Assembly (NCBI GenBank): GCA_900752815.1
Contig: CAADWS010000050.1
Coordinates: forward strand, 1-14,382
Reading direction: 5' to 3'
Length of the DNA stretch: 14,382 nucleotides
DNA from: Bacteroidaceae bacterium
GTDB taxonomy: Bacteria > Bacteroidota > Bacteroidia > Bacteroidales > Bacteroidaceae
Shown here: in pieces, positions 1 through 6,097 of the stretch
How the letters are laid out: each line of letters begins with the position of its first letter
Position numbering within the stretch: position 1 is the stretch's first letter
Program-made: the position numbers and the translations under genes
The notes under the pieces: generated by a model
Databases searched by the model: none
Seen by the model: the letters and a program-made list of their open reading frames with translations, nothing else
Told to the model about the DNA's origin: nothing

Positions 1-1
1 C

Positions 2-292
2 CTCAATACGGCGCACCTGACGGATGCTTCCCAAATGCTTAACCTTGATGAACTGGCTCGCGTGGCCAAGAAATACGGATTATCCGTGAAAGTGACCGGC
101 GCGGCCGACAGTTCGACTGGAACTCCCGTGCTTAATGGTTCATTAAGCACATTGAGAGCGGATCATATCGTTGCAGAATTAGAAAAGCGTGGCATACCGA
201 TCGAACGCATCGTCAAGGTAAGCAGGGGCGGAATAGCCGACCATGTGCCGGTCGAAGCCAACAGGCATACGAAAGTGGAGTTATTCTTTTAG
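2..292 (+). CDS. OmpA-family C-terminal domain protein, 5'-truncated by window edge
   Basis: The reading frame is open from base 2, so the gene begins outside the window; the ATG at 35 is internal rather than the start. About 96 residues are visible, ending at TAA 290-292. The pattern (an L-x-E-L-A helix, a beta strand KVTGAADSSTGTP, a helix LSTLRADHIVAELEKRGIP, then a strand ending RHTKVELFF) fits the C-terminal OmpA-like peptidoglycan-associated domain, where the loop residues before ADHIVAEL normally contain N-x-x-L-S-x-x-R-A. In Bacteroidales such domains often end DUF3868-type proteins of fimbrial loci, but the N-terminus is missing, so this cannot be decided. It likely anchors an outer-membrane protein to the cell wall. 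It converges on the minus-strand operon and shares no visible role with it. Confidence 0.75.
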   Translation, partial: LNTAHLTDASQMLNLDELARVAKKYGLSVKVTGAADSSTGTPVLNGSLSTLRADHIVAELEKRGIPIERIVKVSRGGIADHVPVEANRHTKVELFF

Positions 293-312
293 TTTTTACA
301 TTAACTTTCATC

Positions 313-352
313 AAGTCCCTCAATCTATAATCCGGATTGCAGGGACTTTTTT
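313..352 (+). terminator. Intrinsic terminator of the OmpA-family gene
   Basis: AAGTCCCT (313-320) pairs with AGGGACTT (341-348). The stem extends inward through CAATC with GATTG around a one-base bulge. A run of six T (347-352) follows on the plus strand. It lies about 20 bases after the OmpA-family stop. Read on the minus strand the hairpin is not followed by a T run, so it is a poor terminator for the convergent operon. Confidence 0.85.
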
Positions 353-416
353 GTGAATGGCTATCATAACGTTATCAATGAGAGTAATAAGATTATAGGT
401 TTCCTGAATCCGGATT
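329..416. repeat. Ten-base palindrome AATCCGGATT present twice in convergent gene ends
   Basis: AATCCGGATT, a perfect palindrome, occurs at 329-338 inside the terminator loop and again at 407-416 inside the last codons of the DUF2284 gene. A third, different palindrome, ATAACGTTAT, lies between them at 366-375. No protein or site is recognised. The copies may be coincidental, but the repetition within 88 bases is noticeable. Confidence 0.4.
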
Positions 417-989
417 ACGCTTCGTATGACTGATAATATTTTCTGTCGAGTTATGAAATAATCCGCTTACGAGCACAAGATATTCTGGTAAAATATCATT
501 CTTTCCCCAAAGCAGTTCTATCCCGAAAAGTTCCGAGAGGGTACGTGCTATATCGAATCCGAATGCTTCAAGCGAGGGACGTACTTTGTCCGGATGCAGG
601 CAAGGACGGTTGCATTTGCGGGCGCATTCGGAATCTGGACAGTATAGGCATTTTCCTACATAGGCGAATGCCCTGCCTCCGTATCTGTGCTCCAGTTCCA
701 GCAACTCTTTTTCTATCCTGATTCGTTCTGGTCTGATTAACTCTTGTGATTTGTCTATCGGGATGCCTTTTTCGATAGGAATAATTTTGGTAGCCATAAG
801 ATAGGCATACTTGTACTGGCGCAGAAATTCTCCGGTATCGAAATCAAACGGCGGACATCCCCAACTGTTACCGTAATTAGGGCATTGCCTGCAAAACTCG
901 ACAAACCGTTTCTCATCCCGGAAACGTGAAATATATTCATCCACGCCGATGCCTGCCGTGAAATTCTCTATGATATATTTTTCAGTCAT
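393..989 (-). CDS. DUF2284 predicted metal-binding protein
   Basis: A 198-residue soluble protein with the two cysteine clusters typical of DUF2284. The N-terminal cluster is C33-x2-C36 followed by Y39, W43, G44 and C45-P-P; the central cluster is C114, C117, C122, C126 and C130, close to H132. These probably bind an iron-sulfur cluster or another metal, but no reaction is established for the family. No signal peptide or membrane segment is seen, so it should be cytoplasmic. Its ATG (987-989) overlaps the TGA of the decayed btuD end (986-988) as ATGA, which fixes the start and suggests it was once translationally coupled to an ABC ATPase gene. It is the last gene of the operon. A role in handling corrinoid or its metal after import is possible, but only from position. 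Confidence 0.8.
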   Translation of the reverse strand: MTEKYIIENFTAGIGVDEYISRFRDEKRFVEFCRQCPNYGNSWGCPPFDFDTGEFLRQYKYAYLMATKIIPIEKGIPIDKSQELIRPERIRIEKELLELEHRYGGRAFAYVGKCLYCPDSECARKCNRPCLHPDKVRPSLEAFGFDIARTLSELFGIELLWGKNDILPEYLVLVSGLFHNSTENIISHTKRNPDSGNL

Positions 990-1140
990 TGCTTCACTTT
1001 AATGAATCCTATTGTAGTGTCGAACTTCACGCAATTATTTCGGAACAGCCGTTCTATACAGCCGCTCAGGCGCATCTCCTTCGTCAGCAGAACCGGTAAA
1101 TCGAGAAAAGGGCTATAAAGGTAATATCGAGTTATGTGCC
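986..1140 (-). pseudogene. Decayed 3' end of a btuD-like ABC ATPase gene
   Basis: The last 33 codons here (986-1087) encode TKEMRLSGCIERLFRN followed by a tail ending IKVKQ. They match the C-terminus of the intact btuD at 3221-3976 (TEEMRRSGCIERLFRN, tail ending VKVR) at 23 of 33 residues by hand alignment. Upstream similarity continues at DNA level: the bases equivalent to the intact T-H-E-L-D-I of the H-loop are present, but the E codon has become TAA (1132-1134), and a deletion between there and the ALIDPP-equivalent shifts the frame. Nothing resembling Walker A, the signature or Walker B is found before it; the DUF6064 stop lies at 1201. I read it as the remnant 3' end of an ancestral btuD. 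A longer open frame through the region runs antisense-like into DUF6064 and is not a credible gene. Confidence 0.8.
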
Positions 1141-1200
1141 GGTTTATCGGCTCGAGTCCATTGCAATGGTAAAATATTTGTTTGAGCATGCGCGTATAAA

Positions 1201-1938
1201 TCAGATGATTTGGGTGAATAGGTCGAGTTGGTGCAGGAGCGTGACGGTAAAGAAGATGCCGACGACCAGACTCAGCGCAATGAGCAGTGCATCGAGTACG
1301 TGGGCCGAGGGTTTCGTCGGCCGGTCGGCGTTGCTTCGGACATACTCCCGAAAGAAGATGTAGAGTGCAGGTACGGTACTGCACGCCAGCAGGTAGTCTT
1401 CGGGTATGCCGAAGAAGTAGACTTTCGACAGTCCGATCAGCGCCCAGTGGCAGAGGAACATGGCCAGCACGATATTGACCTGCTCCGAGAAGGCGAGCAT
1501 CAGTCCAATGGTGAAAACCGCCACCGAACAGGGCATGACGGGCGAGGTCATCATGGGGAATTCGTGGCCCAGCGCCAGCGAGCAGAGGGGATATATCAAC
1601 GGCATGGCAAGGAGCAGGACAGCGAATGCGTTGTGCTGGCCGGTGCGTTCGAGCGAGGCGTGTTTCACCAGCAGGTCATAAATCCAGATTCCACCCATGA
1701 TGGCCCAGAAGAGTGCTAACATGCCGTGATATTCGCGCGGTCGGCAATAGATCATGTAATAGACTCCGGCAATCCAAAAGTTGAGCATCGCCATGAAACT
1801 CTTCATGGCGATGCGCACAGTGTTTGTCGGCCGCAGGCAGAGCAACAGAAGCAGCAGGGTTGCAATGCCCGTAAAGACAATCTGCGCAGGCCAGGTTGCG
1901 GCATTGTAGGCCGCGATCGTGTTCCAAAAAATTTCCAT
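1201..1938 (-). CDS. DUF6064-type multispanning membrane protein
   Basis: A 245-residue, strongly hydrophobic protein with about seven or eight likely membrane segments. The N-terminus, M-x-I-F-W-x-x-I-x-x-Y-N-A-A-T-W-P-A-Q-I, followed by a leucine-rich helix, is the pattern I associate with DUF6064. Other recognisable pieces are FWIAGVYYMIY (about residue 54), FFGIPEDYLL (about 175) and a polar stretch NADRPTKPSAH before the last helix pair. No catalytic motif is evident and the function is unknown. The ATG lies three bases after the stop of the ThrE_2-type gene, so it is in the same transcription unit. It is followed by the decayed btuD end. The family call is from memory of the motif and is less certain than those of its neighbours. 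Confidence 0.65.
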   Translation of the reverse strand: MEIFWNTIAAYNAATWPAQIVFTGIATLLLLLLCLRPTNTVRIAMKSFMAMLNFWIAGVYYMIYCRPREYHGMLALFWAIMGGIWIYDLLVKHASLERTGQHNAFAVLLLAMPLIYPLCSLALGHEFPMMTSPVMPCSVAVFTIGLMLAFSEQVNIVLAMFLCHWALIGLSKVYFFGIPEDYLLACSTVPALYIFFREYVRSNADRPTKPSAHVLDALLIALSLVVGIFFTVTLLHQLDLFTQII

Positions 1939-1941
1939 AAC

Positions 1942-2442
1942 CTAACTATTTTTTCGTGTGCGTCGGGTCATAGAGAAGGCCCGGCGCTTGAAGATGAATA
2001 TCGGCAGCGTGGCACCGGCGGCAAGCAGCGCAATGACACTCAGCGATACGGTGGCATTGAGAAAAAACTGCTGCATGTAGCGCATCCCTTCGTCAGCCCG
2101 ATCGAGCGACTGGAGGAACATGATGAGCGAGAAAACCGTCTTGTAGGCGTAGATGCCCGGCACCATCGGCAGCAGAGCCGGGATGTAGAGACAGGTCATC
2201 GGGCAGCGGACACCGCGGCCGAGCCATAGGCTGCCCATACCGATTGCAAAGGCCGCGAAAAGCGATGCGGTGGCGATATCCAGTGCGGAACAGTGCATCA
2301 GCGTGAAACGCAAGGCGTGGCCTATGGCGGCAAGCAGGGCGATGCGTGGAAAGGCTCGCATCGGCGGATCGGAGATGGCCCCGAATCCGATGGCGGCGAC
2401 AGCGGCGAAGAGTCCGTCGAGCAGAATATCCGTCACGATCAT
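1942..2442 (-). CDS. ThrE_2 (DUF3815)-type half of a two-part threonine/serine exporter
   Basis: 166 residues with about four or five membrane segments. The segment from Y86 to K101, IPALLPMVPGIYAYK, is the hallmark of the small ThrE half (ThrE_2; YjjB-like). The basic tail RRAFSMTRRTRKNS should be cytoplasmic. In the split form the small protein completes the membrane domain of the larger ThrE partner, and the pair exports small amino acids (threonine/serine in the founding member; dicarboxylates in YjjPB). The ATG overlaps the TGA of the upstream ThrE half by four bases (ATGA, 2439-2442), so the two are translated together. The substrate cannot be read from the sequence. Confidence 0.85.
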   Translation of the reverse strand: MIVTDILLDGLFAAVAAIGFGAISDPPMRAFPRIALLAAIGHALRFTLMHCSALDIATASLFAAFAIGMGSLWLGRGVRCPMTCLYIPALLPMVPGIYAYKTVFSLIMFLQSLDRADEGMRYMQQFFLNATVSLSVIALLAAGATLPIFIFKRRAFSMTRRTRKNS

Positions 2443-3206
2443 AGCAGCGAATCTTTAACCATTAACAAAGTGGCCGACAAACCGACGGCGATGCAGACGA
2501 TCAGCAGCATGGCGTTGACCAGCCGGCTGACACCCATAAGGACGTGTCCTTCCATGATGTCGATGACCCCGTTGATGAGCGGCACGCCCGGCACGAGAAA
2601 CAGCGGACTGGTGGCCAAAGTGATCTCGGCTGTGCAGTCGAAACGCAAGGCGGCCGTGGCGCAGAGTGACGCGACGAAAGCCGAGCAGGCGAAGACGAGA
2701 AAGTGATTGACTGCGTGAGCCTGCATGCGCTGTTTGACGGCGAAGCCCACGAGTGTCGCCGTGAAGACGATGCCCACGGCCGTCCAGTCGCCGCCGAAGA
2801 GCTTGCAGAACGAGGCGTTGGCCAGTCCGACGAACACGAGCGTGAAGATCGGGTCCATGCGCGGTTTGTCAACCAGCGTCCGGTAACGGCTGCGGATTTC
2901 GTCGAGCGAGAGGCCCTCGTCCAATGCGTCCCAGCTCAAGGCACTCAAATCAGAGTTCCGCTCGAAACTGATGGGGAGCGACGGGATTGCCACCACACGG
3001 GTTGCGGACTCGCCGCTCCCGAGGTCGAGCACAGTCAGTATCGTACTCTTTTGGAAACTCGACAACTGAACGTCCACGCCCAGCGCTTCGCCGATCCGGC
3101 GTGAATTGCGGACCGCCCGCGAGGTGTGAACTCCCGAGCCGAGCTGATAGGTGGCGTATTCGGCGATGAAACCGAGTATATCGCAAAGTTCCTGCTGCGT
3201 TTTCAT
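2439..3206 (-). CDS. ThrE-family exporter, large half
   Basis: 255 residues from the ATG at 3204-3206. An in-frame ATG at 3266 would overlap btuD by 46 bases and add 20 residues (including CDRCGKS) unlike the family, so the start at 3206, 14 bases after the btuD stop, is preferred. The N-terminal soluble domain (residues 1-115) contains LGSGVHTSRAVRNSRRIGEAL (from 22), the conserved ThrE helix with H27-T-S and paired arginines. About five membrane segments follow, including FLVPGVPLINGVID (203-216), a family hallmark. With the small half it should form an inner-membrane exporter driven by an ion gradient. It follows btuD in the same operon, which is unusual company for an importer; threonine is the source of the aminopropanol arm of cobalamin, but a link is speculation. 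Confidence 0.88.
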   Translation of the reverse strand: MKTQQELCDILGFIAEYATYQLGSGVHTSRAVRNSRRIGEALGVDVQLSSFQKSTILTVLDLGSGESATRVVAIPSLPISFERNSDLSALSWDALDEGLSLDEIRSRYRTLVDKPRMDPIFTLVFVGLANASFCKLFGGDWTAVGIVFTATLVGFAVKQRMQAHAVNHFLVFACSAFVASLCATAALRFDCTAEITLATSPLFLVPGVPLINGVIDIMEGHVLMGVSRLVNAMLLIVCIAVGLSATLLMVKDSLL

Positions 3207-3220
3207 ATGCGGATCATTGT

Positions 3221-3976
3221 TTATCGGACTTTTACCACACCTGTCGCAGTATCGAACGTCACGCATTTATTGCGGAACAGCCGTTCGATGCAGCCGCTCC
3301 GGCGCATCTCTTCGGTGGGCAAGCATACCAGTCGGGGCGGGTCGATAAGGGCTATCGCATCGGCGAGCGACATGGCGATATCGAGTTCGTGGGTCGAAAA
3401 CAGGATACATTTCCCTTCGTCGTGTGCCAGCTGTGCCAGCAGCGTACACAATTCATAGCGGTTGGGCATATCGAGGAACGAGGTGGGTTCGTCGAGCAGA
3501 ATAATCGGTGTATCCTGCGCCAACGCCCGCGCGATCATGATGCGCTGGCACTCGCCGTCCGACATCCTGTCCATCGTGCGTTCCGCATAGTCCTCCATGC
3601 CTACCGAGGCGAGCGACCGCATAACGATTTCCGTGTCGGCCTTCTGCATCCTTCCTATCCAATTGGTATAGGGTGCGCGGCCGATAGCCACGACGTCCTC
3701 GCATTTGAGGTTGGCGATGCGTGTGCGCTCGGTCGTGACGAACGCCAGCGTTCGGGCCATCTCTGCGGTTCGCGTATCGGCGGCGGGGCGTCCGTCGAGC
3801 AGGATTCGACCGGAATAACGGCGGTTCAGCCCGGCAATAGCCCGGAGCAGCGTCGATTTGCCCGTACCGTTGCGGCCGATTAGGGCTGTCAGTTTGCCCT
3901 TTTCGATTGTGGCTTCTACCTCGCTGAGCAAGGTTCGATCCCCGTAGCCTATGGATAAATCGTGTAATTCTATCAT
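3221..3976 (-). CDS. btuD: ATPase of a corrinoid ABC importer (BtuD/FecE family)
   Basis: 251 residues, normal length. Walker A is G34-RNGTGKS-T42; the ABC signature is M138-S-D-G-E-C-Q, a variant of LSGGQ; Walker B is I158-I-L-L-D-E-P-T-S (D162, E163); the D-loop is F-L-D169; the switch histidine is H196 in STHELD. The Q-loop region reads FVTTERTRI, with no obvious glutamine. ALGR-like text, AIGRAPYTNWIGRM (97-110), is the segment that contacts FecCD permeases. The C-terminal extension after the H-loop, with MRRSGCIERLFRN, is duplicated at 986-1087. The ATG overlaps the permease stop by four bases. It powers uptake of corrinoid delivered by BtuF; FecE-type ATPases for iron chelates look alike, so the substrate call depends on the btuG/btuB context. 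Confidence 0.88.
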   Translation of the reverse strand: MIELHDLSIGYGDRTLLSEVEATIEKGKLTALIGRNGTGKSTLLRAIAGLNRRYSGRILLDGRPAADTRTAEMARTLAFVTTERTRIANLKCEDVVAIGRAPYTNWIGRMQKADTEIVMRSLASVGMEDYAERTMDRMSDGECQRIMIARALAQDTPIILLDEPTSFLDMPNRYELCTLLAQLAHDEGKCILFSTHELDIAMSLADAIALIDPPRLVCLPTEEMRRSGCIERLFRNKCVTFDTATGVVKVR

Positions 3977-4953
3977 GCCGTAACGGATTTATTGCGCAAG
4001 ACCACCCACACCACGATGGGGATTCCCAGCAGCGCGGTGATGGCGTTGATCGGCAGGGTGAACAGTTTGGAAACGAGGTCGCAAAGCAGCAGCACGGAAG
4101 CACCCGAAAGAACGGTGCCCGGCACGAGCACCCGATGGTCACTGTTGCGGAACAGCATCCGCGTGACGTGGGGCATGGCCAGCCCGATGAAACCTATCGG
4201 ACCGCAAAAGGCGGTCACCGTGCCGGCCAGCAACGTCGTGGAGAGGAACAGCAGTCCGCGTGAGCGACGGACGTTCAGCCCCATCGTCACGGCATACTCC
4301 TCGCCGAACAGCAGCAGGTTGAGCGGCTTGATGGTGATTACGGCCAACAACAATCCGGCGATAATCGACGGGATGAGTACCGCAAGCTGATTGAAGGTCA
4401 CGTCGCCGAGCGATCCCATCGTCCAAATGACGAACATTTTCAAGGATTCATCGTTGGCAACATACTGCAATATTTGGACGACCGCACCGATTCCCGACGA
4501 GAACATCATGCCGAGAATCAGAATTACCATGATATCTTTGATGCGGTGTCCGACGGCGGCGATGACAACCAACACGATTGCCGCTCCGAGCCATGCCGCC
4601 CCAGCGATGCCTATCGACGAGCCGACACCGGCAAGTACGACGAGTGCCACGCCGAGGCTCGCGCCCGAACTGATACCGAGCACGTAAGGCCCGGCAAGGG
4701 GATTGCGGAAGAGGGTCTGCATCTGAAGACCGCTGACCGACAGGGCGGCTCCGGCCAGCAACGCGACCACCGCCTTAATCAGTCGGATATTCAGTATGAT
4801 TTTCGCCGTCGCTCGCGGACAATCGCCACCCGTCAGGGCCGCCCAAACATCGCCGAGCGGCACGGCGACAGCCCCCACCGCCAAATCCAGCAGAAACAGG
4901 AAGAGGGTGAGGGCAGCCAGTGCGGTAAATAATAGGACGGAACGGGAGCGCAT
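3973..4953 (-). CDS. btuC: Permease of a corrinoid ABC importer (BtuC/FecCD family)
   Basis: 326 residues with about ten membrane helices, the normal size for the family. Signatures include SGLQMQTLFRNPLAGPYVLG (from about residue 73) with the following ISSGASLG, and the C-terminal GPIGFIGLAMPHVTR plus LVPGTVLSGA. Two copies form the inner-membrane channel with two BtuD subunits. The ATG at 4951-4953 directly abuts the TAA of btuF (4954-4956), and the stop overlaps the btuD start by four bases (ATGA), so the three importer genes are translationally linked. Siderophore and haem permeases share these motifs; the B12 assignment is by neighbourhood. Confidence 0.88.
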   Translation of the reverse strand: MRSRSVLLFTALAALTLFLFLLDLAVGAVAVPLGDVWAALTGGDCPRATAKIILNIRLIKAVVALLAGAALSVSGLQMQTLFRNPLAGPYVLGISSGASLGVALVVLAGVGSSIGIAGAAWLGAAIVLVVIAAVGHRIKDIMVILILGMMFSSGIGAVVQILQYVANDESLKMFVIWTMGSLGDVTFNQLAVLIPSIIAGLLLAVITIKPLNLLLFGEEYAVTMGLNVRRSRGLLFLSTTLLAGTVTAFCGPIGFIGLAMPHVTRMLFRNSDHRVLVPGTVLSGASVLLLCDLVSKLFTLPINAITALLGIPIVVWVVLRNKSVTA

Positions 4954-6093
4954 TTATTTCAATTGCTTGTAATAGACGAAATCTTCTGCGACCAGTTCGG
5001 GGTGGAATATCTTTACGAGGTCTCGTAGCACGAGGTCGGGATTCACCACGGCCGACTCGTAGTAGTCGTTGCCGCCGGCGGCATTCGTGCGGGCGTTGTT
5101 GTTATAGACGTATCCGTTGCGGAAGCACCGGGTGTCGGTGAACTTCGGGCAGGCGGCTCGCAGTTCGTCGAGCGTGTTCGCCATACCCACATGCAGCCAC
5201 ATATCGACTTGCGAGGCCAGCAGATACGCCTCTTCGAGGTCGATGGGCGCGGAAGCGTTTCCCGTGTTCTTCTTGTAGATGTAATCGCCTCCGGCATCTT
5301 TGATCAACCGGGCGACATAGCTTTCGGTCGAGGGCATGAACCAATTGTCGCCGTAAGGCGTGTTGAGCATCACTGAAGGGGCATCGATGGCTGCATCGGT
5401 TACTCGCTTTTTCAAAGCGTTATAGCGAACCGGAATCTCGGCAAACACTTTCTCTCCCTCTGTCCGTTTTCCTGCAACCTCCGCCAATGCCACCAGCCAT
5501 TCGGCTTTGCCCAGCGGCGACTCTTCCAGGTAATCGCCGACATACATGAACGGGATGTTCAGTTCTTTCAGTTTCCCTTCCATCGAGCTGGCCCCGTTCA
5601 CGCCGTAAAGCAGTACGAGGTCGGGATCGAGCGAGAGCAGCAGCTCATAGTTAATGTTCCCCTCATAGCCCACGTCGCCGACGCTGTCGCGTCGTGCCTG
5701 AATATCGGGATTGGAAATGTAGTCGATACCCGATACCCCGACCACGCGCCCCGTTTCGCCGATCGCGTCAAGCATGGCGATATGGGTCGAAGACATGCAG
5801 ACGATGCGTCCGGCATTCCCGTTGAGTACCTGACCGGTGAAATCTTCGGGAGCGGCTTCGCCGTCACGGGCGATGAACAGGCACGTGGTAATGCTGTCGG
5901 CTCCCTGCCAAGGGTTCGTGACGGTAACCAATACGCTCTTTCTGCTGTCAGCACCTTTTATGTTAAACCCCGAAGCGTATTCAGGTGTATAGGCCGTTCG
6001 GTTGAAATCGGCAAGTTTGGAACTCTTATCATGGCAGCCTGTGAATGTCAGTACAAGCAGCAATATCAGGCTCAGATTTTTCAATGCTTTCAT
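4954..6093 (-). CDS. btuF: Periplasmic corrinoid-binding lipoprotein (BtuF-like)
   Basis: 379 residues. The N-terminal lipoprotein signal ends in TFTGC with lipidated C20; HDKSSK follows. Residues 30-90 form an extra region (PWQGAD, LFIARDG) not present in the shorter enterobacterial BtuF but usual in my recollection of Bacteroidetes homologues. The periplasmic-binding (PF01497) domain starts at about 95 with GRIVCMSSTHIAMLDAIG, then GDVGYEGNINYELLLSLDPD (about 138-157) and a long linking helix KAEWLVALAEVAGKRTEGEK. It probably sits on the periplasmic face of a membrane, accepts ligand from BtuB and docks on BtuCD. It starts four bases after the btuB stop and abuts btuC. The same fold serves iron-siderophore uptake. 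Confidence 0.87.
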   Translation of the reverse strand: MKALKNLSLILLLVLTFTGCHDKSSKLADFNRTAYTPEYASGFNIKGADSRKSVLVTVTNPWQGADSITTCLFIARDGEAAPEDFTGQVLNGNAGRIVCMSSTHIAMLDAIGETGRVVGVSGIDYISNPDIQARRDSVGDVGYEGNINYELLLSLDPDLVLLYGVNGASSMEGKLKELNIPFMYVGDYLEESPLGKAEWLVALAEVAGKRTEGEKVFAEIPVRYNALKKRVTDAAIDAPSVMLNTPYGDNWFMPSTESYVARLIKDAGGDYIYKKNTGNASAPIDLEEAYLLASQVDMWLHVGMANTLDELRAACPKFTDTRCFRNGYVYNNNARTNAAGGNDYYESAVVNPDLVLRDLVKIFHPELVAEDFVYYKQLK

Positions 6094-6097
6094 ATTG

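Noticed and set aside
986..1384. A 132-codon minus-strand open frame including the btuD-like tail as an intact gene
   Set aside because: Only its last 33 codons resemble a protein family; the rest is out-of-frame DUF6064 sequence. Aligned to btuD the region has a stop (1132-1134) and a deletion.
3204..3266. Upstream ATG at 3266 as the start of the large ThrE half
   Set aside because: It would overlap btuD by 46 bases and add residues unlike ThrE; the ATG at 3206 gives the family N-terminus.
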